Assembly (NCBI RefSeq): GCF_052324685.1
Contig: NC_135221.1
Coordinates: 21,741,371-21,805,370 of the forward strand
From: Brachyhypopomus gauderio
Lineage: Eukaryota; Chordata; Actinopteri; Gymnotiformes; Hypopomidae
DNA length: 64,000 bases
Reading direction: 5' to 3'
Each line of letters begins with the position of its first letter. Positions within the stretch are counted from its first letter, which is position 1. Positions 32,111-42,535 of this stretch are shown in pieces. The notes beneath the pieces were generated by a model that did not search any database, was not told the origin of the DNA, and saw nothing but the letters and a program-made list of their open reading frames with translations. The translations under genes and the position numbers were made by a program.

Positions 32111-32304
32111 CCTTCATCCACACGTAACGTAAAACGTTACTGGAGGGGTTTAAAATGGACGCAACAAGACAAAAACAGATTTAAAGTGTGCAGAAACACT
32201 CTGAATCGTGGTTTGAACTAACCTAGTTTTTTTTGCCGGGACCGAATATTAAAAAGAAGAAAAACCGGGACAGCCCGGTAAAACCGGGACAGGTGGCAAC
32301 ACTA
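32111..32304. other. repeat-like spacer within the minisatellite
   Basis: This contains ccgggacagcccggtaaaac, a motif resembling part of the sequence at 29584-29665 (ggtcgtcccgggtttttttat). The two may be fragments of one unnamed repeat family. I cannot define its ends. Confidence 0.35.
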
Positions 32305-33030
32305 AGTGTCAGTAGTGTGTGTAGCTTCACAGTAGTGTCTGTGGTGTCTGTTGTGTGTGTAGCTTCACAGTAGTGTATGTGGTGTCTGTAGTGTGTGTAG
32401 CTTCACAGTCATGTCTGTGGTGTCTGTAGTGTGTGTAGCTTCACAGTAGTGTCTGTGGTGTCTGTAGTGTGTGTAGCTTCACAGTAGTGTCTGTGGTGCC
32501 TGTAGCATGTGTAGCTTCACAGTAGTGTCAGTAGTGTGTGTAGCTTCACAGTAGTGTCTGTGGTGTCTGTAGTGTGTGTAGCTTCACAGTAGTGTCAGTG
32601 GTGTCTGCAATGTGTGTAGGTTCATAGTAGTGTCTATGGTGTCTGTAGTGTGTGTAGCTTCACAGTAGTGTCTGTGGTGTCTGTAGTGTGTGTACAGTAG
32701 TGTCTGTAGTGTCTGTAGTATGGGTAGCTTCACAGTACTGTCTGTAGTGCCTGTAGCATGTGTAGCTTCACAGTAGGGTCAGTAGTGTGTGCAGCTTCAC
32801 AGTAGTGTCTGTAGCATGTGTAGCTTCACAGTAGTGTCCGTGTGTAGCTTCACAGTAGTGTTTGTGGTGTCTGTAGTGTGTGTAGCTTCACAGTAGTGTC
32901 TGTGGTGTCTGTAGTCTTTGTAGCTTCACAGTAGTGTATGTAGTGTTTGTAGGTTCACAGTAGTATTTGTAGTGTCTGTAGTGTGTGTAGCCTCACTGTA
33001 GTGTCAGTGGTGTCTGCAGTTTCACAGTGT
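32305..33030 (+). repeat. minisatellite (gtgtgtagcttcacagtagtgtctgtggtgtct-type), right block
   Basis: About 19 irregular copies of a roughly 38-bp unit, the same family as 31470-31892 but with gtagcttcac replacing gtagtttcac in most units. This shows the two blocks have been homogenised separately. Confidence 0.9.
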
Positions 33031-34011
33031 CCCTTTACACTAGAGGCTGTGATGTACAATGCAGCACAAGTTCTGGGAGTAACCTCGGCAACGAGGCAGT
33101 AGTGTTGCAGTGACTCAGCCCCACGCTGCAGACCCAATGCTCTCCGCTCTTCGCACACGCTCAGATAACGCCCTTATCTAAATGCACCTCCGACAAAGAT
33201 TACGGAGAACTTATTTTGGGGGAGAGGGGTAGGCTTCTAGGTTGTTATTTTCTGAATATTTTGACCAATATCATGAACTCAGTAGACTACAGAAACTACT
33301 AAAACTATTCTACTGTAGCCTAACAATATTTTATGCTTAAAAATGCACCGTTCAGGTGTGGCTGTGGTTCGGGTGTTAGTTGGGCTTGAGGAACGTTATG
33401 TATGTACTCCCGCCTCTCAAGTCTCAGCTTTACAGTGTGCCTGTTTTGGGTGTCTGTGGGATGCCCATGGTTTTGGGGTTTTCTCTTTAATATTAAGTCT
33501 GTTTTAACAACAGATAGATTTCAATACTGCACAATCTTTCAGCTGACACACAGAAATAAAACATTCCCTCTTCTGCGACACAATGTAAGATAAGAAAAAG
33601 TGAAGAAGGTAAGTCTGCCATCTGTAGAAAGATAAACACATTGAGCTAGAGGTCGCCTTGGTATGATTTTATTTATGAATTCTGGGGATGCAGGAGAGAT
33701 GCATGTTGTAGGTGAGAACCAGTGCAAGGAAGCACTTTCACCTTTATTCTTTCGAATGATATGAACAGAATTAAAGAAGCAGGTGTTCACACAATAGCAG
33801 CATTGCGGTCCCAGCATCACACACTATGGAGAAGGAAGAGTGTGTGTGTGCAGTCTGAATATTCTGTGATACTTAGTCTTGATATGCATTCCATAAACTA
33901 CCTTTTGACTTCTGTGATTACACTTAAATAAGCTATTGGTAGCACCTTCTCAACTTCTTGTGTATGCCCACCTTCACTGTCTAATACAGTAATGCCACAG
34001 AACTTTCCTCA
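33031..34011. other. intergenic, nothing recognised
   Basis: No gene or mobile element is supported in this interval before the L2 copy begins. Confidence 0.45.
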
Positions 34012-34466
34012 TATTGGTAACCCTCAGTACTGCTTTTGACACCATTGATCATAATATTCTACTAAATAGGCTGGAGACACTCATTGGCATAAGAGGTCAA
34101 GGACTCTCCTGGTTCAGGTCCTACCTGACAGATTTTTACCAATTTGTACTAGTAAATAATGAATGCTCAGAGCGTTCTAAGGTAAAATATGGTGTCCCAT
34201 AAGGATCTGTACTGGGCCCCATATTATTCTCATTATATATGCTACCACTGGGCACTATAATTCATAGGCATGGCATTAGCTTCCATTGCTACGCAGATGA
34301 TACTCAGTTGTATATATCTTCCAATCCGGATGATATCAATATCGTCCAGGACATTAAAAACTGAATGGCATCTAATTTTCTTCAACTAAATTCTGATAAG
34401 TCTGAGGTGCTGATTCTTGCGCCTAAAGCTGCTAGAAGCAACTGATGTTCCCCTTACCCTAGATGG

Positions 34467-35543
34467 TGTAACGCTGCTCGCGCAGCAGAGCAAGAGGACG
34501 GACACAATCGCTGAGAAGAGCAAGATTTATTCAAGGGTATACCATATTCATCGTCGCTGAGCCAGTCCGGGTCCATAACGGGAGGGCAGTCCGTAAAACA
34601 TGCATACACGGGCATCACAAAGACAGGGGACACGAGAACATACAAAGAATCAAAAAGCAGGAACACACTACGGCCAAGTACGATGAACAAACAGTCAAAA
34701 TACCAGACAAAGGACAAGGGAGACTCAGGGGCTTATATACATGGGACTGAAAACAAGGGACAGATGTGAATGATAATACAGGGGCGTGGTAACAAACGAG
34801 GAATCACGAAGACAAACGAGCTGGGCGGAATGAACAGACACGGAACACAGACATGAGGGAACTCGGAGTGACAGCTACGGGAGGGGGGTACGGTCATACG
34901 TGACATTACTCCCCCTCAAGGCGTGCCACTCCGGGGCACGCAAGGGCTGACACGGCAGGGAATCACGGGACACAGGACAGACAGGAGGAACAGACCAGGG
35001 GAAAGCAGGGCACGGAGACCGGGGCACGGCAGGGACAGGGGAAACAGAGACTGGCCAGGAGCTGGGCATGGCAACACAGGTAGGGACCGGGCGAGGCACG
35101 GGGGCAGGGCCGGACAGGACAGGACCGGGAGCAGACATGGGAGTGGGGCCAGGGAACAGGGCGGAGAAAAACACAGAGGCAAACACGGCTTGGACGACTG
35201 AGACAGGGACAGGAACAAGATGAGTGACGACTTGGGGAACAGACATGGGGACGGGGACAGAGATGACACCACAGGAAACAGACACGGGAACAGGAACACA
35301 GACCTTGACCGACACAACCACGGGGACAGGGACCAAAACAAAACCAGGGATAGGACCAGGGAGCAGGGGGAACACGGGCAACGGAACATAAGAGGCACAG
35401 GGTGGAGCTGGGGGCACACGAAGTCCATGCCCAACAGAGGGCAGCACAGTCTCAGAGGGAACAGGCGGGGTCCGCTGTCGGGCAGCGGGAACAGGCGGGG
35501 TCCGCTGGCGGGCAGCGGGGACAGGAGCCGGTCATACGTGACA
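34467..35543 (-). mobile_element. internally deleted LTR retrotransposon in the L2 copy
   Basis: On the minus strand the element starts TGTCACGTATGACCG (35543 downward) and ends CGTTACA at 34467. A complete 3' LTR of 439 bp occupies 34467-34905 and repeats the same first 15 bases. Immediately before it on the minus strand is a polypurine tract GAGGGGGAGTAA, the usual plus-strand primer. The 5' LTR is reduced to about 15 bases fused to internal GC-rich sequence. Near-identical 5-bp flanks GATGG (34462-34466) and GATGA (35544-35548) look like an aged target duplication. The Pro/Val-rich open frames at 34875-35560 (minus) are the low-complexity region before the 3' LTR and not a recognised protein. 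Confidence 0.8.
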
Positions 35544-35573
35544 GATGATTTTTCAGTCACACCTAAATCTACC

Positions 35574-35950
35574 TGTTAGGAACAGCACATGATCTTCCTG
35601 GAATATTCTGTACACCTGCTGCTCATTACCCCACCATTTTCACAACTACTTAAGCTTCCCCCTCTCCCGGATTGCGAAGTATTGTTGCTATGCTACATAC
35701 CAAGCGTTCTATCTCTGTGATTGCCTTCCCGTGTACTGACCTCTGCTCTCCTTCCAGACCTTCCAGACTCTCCTTCTGCCTTCTGTCTACCCGGCGTGAG
35801 CCTGGACCGTCCTGACCTCGTCTACAGCACCCATACACCTCACACGCTCAACGGAGTTATTTGCCTATTCGAGTGCTCTGTATTCACGTCTCTAATAAAA
35901 GCGACTACTTTCCGCATTTGGATCCTTGTCTGCCTGGTTGATTCGTTACA
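35574..35950 (+). mobile_element. solo LTR (377 bp) with CTACC target duplication
   Basis: The sequence starts TGTTAGGAACAGC and ends GATTCGTTACA. It has an AATAAA signal near 35895 and is flanked by a perfect 5-bp duplication CTACC (35569-35573 and 35951-35955). Removing it and one CTACC rejoins the L2 reading frame (SVTPKST joined to AKSLGVT). The orientation is plus, judged from the position of the poly(A) signal. Confidence 0.88.
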
Positions 35951-36462
35951 CTACCGCAAAAAGCTTAGGTGTCACTATTGATTCGGATCTTTCATTTGAC
36001 ACACATATATGCAATGTCACTAAGGCTGCCTTTTTACATTTATGTAATATCTCCAAGCTGAGACACTTACTTCCATTAGCTGATGCAGAGAAGCTGGTCC
36101 ATGCTTTTGTCTCGTCGAGATTGGACTACTGTAATAGTCCTCTAATTGGATGCTCTAAACAGTCCATAAAGAAGCTACAACTTGTACAAAATGCTGCAGC
36201 TAGAGTCCTAACTAAGGCTATAAAATTCGATCATATTAGTCCCACTCTCGCCGCATTACACTGGCTTCCGATTAAATATCGCATTGAAAGTTCTTCTGTT
36301 AACCTATAAGGCGTTAAATGGTCTTGCCCCACAATATCTGAGTGAACTCATTGCTTACTACAACCCATCTCGCCCTTTGCGCTCCCAAAATGCTGGATTT
36401 CTCTTAGTTCCAAAAATTTGTAAGACCATAGCTGGAGGCAGAGCTTTCTCCTTTAAAGCCCC

Positions 36463-36761
36463 TGTGACGGGCAGTGTGAGCAACTAAAAAAGGAAGCGAT
36501 CACGCCAAGTCTCAGGGAAAGAGGATGGTTTAATAGAAAGTGCGCAAACAAAATACCCGTGACGTATATCCAGATTAAGGAAATAATAACCAGCAGTCAA
36601 CTGGTACAAAGACAAGACATATATAGACGAACAAACGACCCTCAGGTGAGACGGATCACGGGTCCCGCCCACCTGAGGGACGAACATCACGTGACCAAAA
36701 ACAGGACCGCTGCCGCTGTAACCGGGGGCGACCGGTAGGGGGCCCCCCCCACAACGTGACA
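36463..36761 (-). mobile_element. solo LTR (299 bp) with GCCCC target duplication
   Basis: The ends TGTGACGGGC and CAACGTGACA are bounded by a perfect 5-bp duplication GCCCC (36458-36462 and 36762-36766). Removing the segment restores the L2 frame (FSFKAP joined to QLWNSLP). On the minus strand it has a TATATATG promoter-like box followed by a TTAAACC/ATTAAA-type signal, so the LTR probably reads minus. Confidence 0.87.
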
Positions 36762-37622
36762 GCCCCTCAATTATGGAATAGCCTTCCAGCTCCAATCCGA
36801 GATTCTGATACAGTTCCAATCTTTAAATCTAGACTTAAGACTCACCTATTTAATCAAGCCTTCAGTTAATATTCCCCTTGTAAGGTGTGGGGCTCGGGGG
36901 CCCCCAGACATTGAGATTTCTGGTAGTCTGAGATGTTGATACTGTCATCCAGCTGTGTCATGGCACCACTCTTGTTGTGACAATGACTTGACTGGAAAGT
37001 AATGTCTCAGTGAGCCCTCATGACTGTGGTCACCTCTGAACCCCTCCCTTTAGTTATGCTGCTATAGATTAGCCTGCCGGAGCCACATGCTAATCACTGG
37101 CATGTGAGCTATGTACGTTTAAATCAATGGTGGTTAAAATTGATGTCCACACACTCTCTGTATTGTCACACACAGTCTGTATTGTCTATCTTTTTGCATG
37201 CTTCTACCCAAGATGATTGCATGCAAGCACCTACAAGCACCTGGGAGATGGTCTGGCCTGCCGGTGGATGTACTGATGCTGGGGTTGGATGTGCCATTGT
37301 CGCAAGAGGCTCCTACCTGAGGCTCACCATCTGCACTGAAGGGACTGTGACTACTTGGCCGGGGAACAAGAACCTTAACTATAACTGTAGAACCACCTTT
37401 TGTCCACAAATACGGACTTGTGCTAACGGCCGCCCAATGGAGGATGGGTTTCCTTTTGAGTCTTGGTCCTCCCGAGGATTCTTCCTAATCCCCACCATCA
37501 TTTTCCTTGCCACTGTCGCCACTGGCTTGCTCATTAGGGATCTGGACCCATACTATTGTAAAGCTGCTTTGTAACAACATGTGTTGTAAAAAAACGCTAT
37601 ATAAATACATTTTACTTTGACT

Positions 37623-37935
37623 TTACTGGTTGGCACTCTCCATGGTACTGAAATGGCCTCTGGTCCCAGTGGATTCATATATATGCACCCCTTTAACATC
37701 ATATAGGAAGCCAATGGTGTTTCCATACTGTCCTGACTTGATGGTGTACCTGCTAGTCTGTAGAATGGGAAACTATTTGATGTCATTATCCTTTAGCCTG
37801 ACCTTCCACTCCAATATAATGTTATTCGTGTCAAGAATGACGGCCTGTTTTTTGATGGCCCGTTTTACAGCAAGGGACTTACAGCCCATGTAGCTGCACT
37901 TTGTGACCTACTGACTACTGTGAATCTGGCCCCTT
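37623..37935. other. coding-like segment of unknown origin next to the L2 end
   Basis: Both strands look protein-like. Plus: from an acceptor (atcctttag) near 37796 a frame reads LPLQYNVIRVKNDG, LFFDGPFYSKGL, TAHVAALCDLL up to AAG/gtaaat near 37940. Minus: a frame with one internal stop reads MGCKSLAVKRAIKKQ, LDTNNIILEWKVRLKDND, then SGQYGNTIGFLYDV and GVHIYEST, ending at the L2 junction. At most one can be real. I recognise neither. It could be an exon, a pseudogene or part of an unnamed mobile element truncated by the L2 insertion. Confidence 0.3.
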
Positions 37936-39900
37936 TTAAGGTAAATGACGACATAAACTCCCAACTGCCACTGTGACACAAGAGGAGGGCATGAGTCACT
38001 CACAAGAGCTGGGCCGTCTGGGAATGGTCATACGCACTAGGCCTCCATGTGTGATGCTTTGCACACCAACCTGAGGTCTATCCACATGAGTTTGATGTAG
38101 TTGTTCCTGTCGCCATGACCAGGGTCACTCACTGTGCTCACCTGTGATCTCAGTGGCCTTTAGTAGCTTCTGGGATGTAGGAGGCTGAGGCTGTGATCTG
38201 CAGGAGGTTATCAGTGACTCAGAGTTTGAATGCCAGCTCATTGTTCATTCACAGTACAGGCTGGAGGCCGGCCAACTGCACCAGGTAATCCATCATAAAG
38301 GATGTAAACAGTGTGTGTGGGGGGAGGGGAGGTGGTGTATGAGAGAAAACGAGAGGATGTGAGAGAGATAAAGAGGTGTCATTGAAATGTGAAATTCGCA
38401 CTGAGAAAATGGCTGATGTAATTAATGAACAACAAGCTAACAAACTCACACGGCTTGTAGTTAAATGCATGTGTCCCAACTGCAATATAATCAATGTGTT
38501 TTCCTCCTATGTGTTTATTATCATGGCACAAGGGAGACCACGAACGTGGCAGACACATGCACTGGTGTGCTATTAAATTCCTGTTTGAAATTTCATCAAA
38601 ACGAACATTAAGAAATTTTTCATTAAAACATAAAAAAATATATTAAAAAAAAATTACTTATTACTCATTATTACTCATTATATTATACAATGAGTTTCTT
38701 ATGGCAGGTTCATAAAAATGAATGCCTTATATATAAGCTTGTGTATAAATCCAGCTTCTCTTATTTTAAACTGTGTGTCCTTTGGCAGCTTTAAGTGTAA
38801 ACATAAAACATGTTATGTGGCTGAGTAGAGCAGATGATACTATATAGTCTTTTATGTTTGGACTGTATAGTAAATGAGGAATAACCTCCACGCATGATGT
38901 GTTTTATTTATGTGTGCATTCTGTGCTCTGTTTCTGCAATGAGGGTGAAGTTTACACAAGCTCAGGGTGTTGTGTGGGTGGGGCCATTTCTTTGTTGTAT
39001 TATTGATCGAAGCTGCAGGTAGCATTGGGACAGGAGGGAGAACTGGCTTTGTTAAAAATAGCCATCAAATCGGGAACCCTGCAGCAGAAAGATGAATAGC
39101 AAGTTCCAATAAGGTTTCTTTTTCAGAAAGACATTGTTGTCAGCTAATCTGAAAGCAAATGTTTTCAAGAAATGTGATAGTTATCAAGGAATTGCCTTCC
39201 TTAAATGAAGTTTTCACGCTGGCATTCGAGAGCCTTGAAGTCAGTGGTCCACGCAAGGCATATGTCACTCAGCCCTGTCCGCCTGTGGAAGACCCAGATC
39301 CAGCAGGGAGAGGGGAGAGAAGGTTGTGTGTGCTTGCCAGTGACAGAGGTAAAGCCATGTGGTGTTAATGACTGTTTGGATGGTTAAAGCCCAGTGGTCC
39401 TGCTCCACAAGCCAGGGTGCTGCACAGACAGCAGATGGCTTCATGTGCAGAACACTGGCCATCAGTAGGGGATTCACTGCTACTCATGAAAATAAAATCA
39501 ACAAATGAAATACAAAAGGATTCTTGCTCAATAAGAGGCTTTTTAGTGCTTTGGAGTGAATGATAATTTTGTAAGGTGGCAGACCAATGTATTTTAAAAT
39601 CAGTGAATGGCATTTAGGATTTTAATAATTGGACACTCCTGTAATGTTACAGTTTAAGATGAAGAAGACTCTTGGCTCACTTGTGCTACAACACTCCAGT
39701 TGAAACATGTTGTAGGAGCACTACTAGATCTACATATGTGAGTGAAGACTCCTGGTCCTGATGGAGGGACCTCGTTGATGAGAGGAGGAGAGAGATCAGA
39801 AATCAGAGATTAAAGTGGAAGCGCAGGATTAGAGTGCAGGTTTAATGATGCAAATGAAACAGGAAGTGCTGTGAAGAGGAGAGCCTTCATTATACTGGAT
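37936..39900. other. intergenic, nothing recognised
   Basis: No supported genes. AT-rich tracts lie around 38590-38700. Confidence 0.45.
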
Positions 39901-39904
39901 CTCA

Positions 39905-39907
39905 GTG

Positions 39908-39939
<32 letters not shown>

Positions 39940-40315
39940 ATCCCTCTCTCTCTCCCTCTCTCTCTCTGCCTCTCTCTCTCTCCCTCTCTCTCTATCTTTC
40001 TCTATCCCTCTCTCTCTCCCTCTCTCTCTATCTCTCTTTATCCCTCTCTCTCTCTCTCTCTCTCTCTTTCCCTCTCTCTCTCTGCATCTCTCTCCCTCTC
40101 CCCTCTCTCTCTCTGCATTTCTCTCTCTCCCTCTCCCCCTCTCTCTCTCTCTGCCTCTCTCTCTCTCCCTCTCTCTCTATCTCTCTTTATCCCTCTCTCT
40201 CTCTCTCTCTCTCTCTCTTTTCCTCTCTCTCTCTGCATCTCTCTCCCTCTCCCCTCTCTCTCTCTGCATTTCTCTCTCTCCCTCTCCCCCCCTCTCTCTC
40301 TCACAGTATCTCTCT
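39905..40315 (+). repeat. CT-rich compound microsatellite
   Basis: About 400 bases of (TC)n, with periodic variants such as tctatctctctttatccc and tctctgcatctctctccc arranged in a roughly 180-base duplicated higher-order block. The SLSLSP open frames on plus and ERERE on minus are artefacts. Confidence 0.95.
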
Positions 40316-41308
40316 CTCATTTTCATGTCCCTGTGTGCCACAGTCTTGGAGCCTCTGGCTGTTGTGTTGCTGCCAGACATGTGCATATGCTTCAGTGTGT
40401 GATGCATGTGTGGTGCACACAGAATTCATGTTCAGAATCATTTACATTTTGGGGGGGTTTTTTTACCCCCTGGCAAAAACCCCCAATCCTGGACTTTCTC
40501 TCCCTCTATAATAGATTGAGTTATATCTTACTGACATTTCTTTTATTTTATAGGGAACTATATTCTAGAGCTAATAAGTTCAGTGATTTGAAGACTACAA
40601 TCACCAAGGTACATCGCTTTCTAATAAATAACATTACATAATACAGATTTTCTCTGTTGCTAAAACATATAACTCTGTTGTCTGAACCAAATTCTCAGTG
40701 TCTTAAACCCATTTACTGAACTTGTCACACATTTTGCAGAACCATAAGCACATTTCACCTAGTTAGTCACAACAGGTTCACACTTTTGTCAGAGCCTTAA
40801 GCACTTTTCACCTGTTAAGACACAATTTACAAACGTATTTTCACAAACTAAAACACATTTTGCACTATGATGCACTTGGGTTGCATAATGGTAAGCACAG
40901 GTAGCAACCATAGTCCCAACATTCAGAGAGGAGAACAGGTCATTGCTTTATTCATTTCATATATATATTTACAGTATGACTCAATACAGATCTGTTGCAT
41001 AAAAAGGTGTTTCATTACATGAATTTCCTACAGTAAGACATTTGTAGGCTTGGTGCTGCATGTAATAGTTTGTAACTAGCATATTTTGTAGAATCACAAG
41101 ACACATCAGAGGGGAGGACGTCTATGTTGAACCCAAACCAAGAGACCCTCATTGTTGACATGTCAACTTTGAAAGCATCAACAGTATAAGCCTTTCCACT
41201 ATTGACCGTGTCCTAAAACGCAAGAGAATGCGGATGAAGCAACTGTACAGAGTACCCTTTGACTGCAACTCAGAAGGGGTCAAGGATCAAAGAGTACAGT
41301 ATGTACAG

Positions 41309-41390
41309 GTAGGTGTTCAATACTGCAGTCTACACAGCACAAGTCTATCTTTCTGTTCCACTTACAAAGCTTTAAATATTTTTTTCATAG
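41309..41390 (+). other. 82-bp intron inside the transposase pseudogene
   Basis: The interval starts GTAGGT and ends TTTTTTCATAG. Joining its flanks keeps the transposase reading frame (QYVQ then RLFQMD), while the interval itself has no family-like coding. This is a small spliceosomal intron by consensus. Confidence 0.7.
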
Positions 41391-41464
41391 AGATTGTTTC
41401 AAATGGATTCCTCAGACTGTCCACAGTAATATATTTATATGGATGATGCTGGGTTCAATCTTGC

Positions 41465-41632
41465 CAAAAGGAGGAGGAGAGGCAGGAACGTGATTGGCCA
41501 ACGTGCCAAAAGGAGGAGGAGAGGCAGGAACGTGATTGGCCAACGTGCCAAAAGGAGGAGGAGAGGCAGGAACGTGATTGGCCAACGTGCCAAAAGGAGG
41601 AGGAGACGCAGGAACGTGATTGGCCAACGTGC
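41465..41632 (+). repeat. 42-bp in-frame tandem repeat (x4) in transposase
   Basis: Four copies of a 42-base unit (aaaaggaggaggagaggcag... ending caacgtgcc). The fourth has aga/cgc instead of aga/ggc. It encodes RRRRGRNVIGQRAK repeatedly; relatives would be expected to have one copy. Confidence 0.9.
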
Positions 41633-42535
41633 CATTGTTGCAGTCCCTGGCCAGCGTGGTGCCAATGTCATATTATGTGCTGCCATCAGCAATCATGGGT
41701 TCTCCACCATCATGCCACACTGGGGGCCATACAACACTCAACATCTCTTGGCATTTTTCATTTTTCAGTAATCTTCGAGATGTTGTGTTGGGGCGTGAGC
41801 AGCAGGATCATGAACAGACAGGCCATCCTGTCTGTCATTGTGTGGGACAATGTGAGTTTTCACCATGCCGTCCATGTCAGAGAGTGGTTCAGTATCAACC
41901 TAGATTTCCTAAATCTTTTGTTTCCACCATACTCCCCTTTCCTCAACCCAACAGAGGAGTTCTTCTCCTCGTGGTGTTGGAAGGTCTATGACTGGCAACC
42001 CTACACCAGGTAAAATAGGTGTGGATGCGTGCCAAGCATGGATCCAGCATACTAGGAGTTATTTCTCACGCTGCCTGGCGAGGGCGAACGTGGCCTGTCA
42101 TGTAGATGAAGCCCTGTGATCTGACCCAGCACGTCGACTTGATGCTGCAGTAGAGTAGAGACTTTATGCACTTCTGTTCTAATGTATTTCTTTGTGTATA
42201 TTTTTACTCATTCTTGCTAAACAACATTTTTGTTTTGTGGCCAATAAAGATATTTCTACAGGTTCATGATCTGACCATTGTGTTTTCCTTTTTTCGCTGT
42301 TGTGTGTAATGACTGTTGTTCAGTGCTGTTGTTCATTTTGATTGACTCGAGTCTTGATTTGACAACATTGTTTGGTTTTGAGCACTGCTTGAACTGTTCT
42401 GAGTCAATAGTTTAGTTTTTGCAGGAAGAGTCAGATGTTTTGTGAATTTAGTGTGTGAATTGGGTTTTGTGTTTACAGTTTGGAGAAATAGATGTATGGT
42501 TTCAGGAAATGTGTCTTGGCAACTGAGAAAAACTG

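Larger units (their letters stand above)
34012..37622 (+). pseudogene. L2-clade LINE copy broken by three LTR insertions
   Basis: Four collinear pieces make one 5'-truncated L2-type LINE: 34012-34466, 35549-35573, 35956-36462 and 36767-37622. The first piece encodes reverse-transcriptase motifs [18 protein letters not shown] and [12 protein letters not shown] (YADD near 34287). The third encodes the thumb/C-terminal segment (KSLGVTIDSDLSF, SSRLDYCNSPLIG, NAAARVLT, LHWLPIKYRI). The fourth gives QLWNSLPAPIRDSD and a stop, then the L2 3'UTR ending gtaaagctgctttgtaacaa...ctatataaatacatttta. Stops and frameshifts (for example Gln to stop just before GSVLGP, and a frame change near 36295) show it is dead. 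It normally encodes an endonuclease-reverse transcriptase for target-primed retrotransposition. Confidence 0.92.
41110..42120 (+). pseudogene. IS630/Tc1-type DDE transposase pseudogene with an intron
   Basis: The exon 1 region reads LSTIDRVLKRKRMRMKQLYR then VPFDCNSEGVKDQRVQYVQ and stops at a donor CAG/gtaggt. An 82-bp intron (41309-41390) ends in ttttttcatag. Exon 2 continues RLFQMDSSDCPQ, a stop, YIYMDDAGFNLAK (first catalytic Asp), then a four-fold repeat of 14 codons (RRRRGRNVIGQRAK), IVAVPGQRGANVILCAAIS, and after frame changes VIVWDNVSFHHAV (second Asp) and FPPYSPFLNPTEEFFSS (catalytic Glu). It normally cuts and pastes the element at TA sites. In-frame stops, frameshifts and the tandem repeat leave it non-functional. 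Confidence 0.85.
40644..42535 (+). mobile_element. complete but dead IS630/Tc1-mariner-type transposon
   Basis: Terminal inverted repeats start CAGATTTTCTCTGTTGC on the left and, read inward from the right, CAGTTTTTCTCAGTTGCC. Both ends abut TA (the base pair before 40644 and 42536-42537), the target dinucleotide of the Tc1/mariner/IS630 superfamily. Length is 1892 bp, normal for an autonomous element. The interior encodes a DDE transposase on the plus strand, described separately, and ends with a ccaataaaga poly(A) signal near 42240. Frame disruptions make it inactive. Confidence 0.88.

Noticed and set aside
34875..35560. Minus-strand Pro/Val-rich proteins (PVPVPVSV, 190-214 residues)
   Set aside because: They sit between a truncated 5' LTR stub and the polypurine tract/3' LTR of a retrotransposon, in simple GC-rich repeats; two frames are equally open.
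39871..40641. 256-residue SLSLSL plus-strand frame and ERERE minus-strand frame
   Set aside because: CT/GA microsatellite artefacts.
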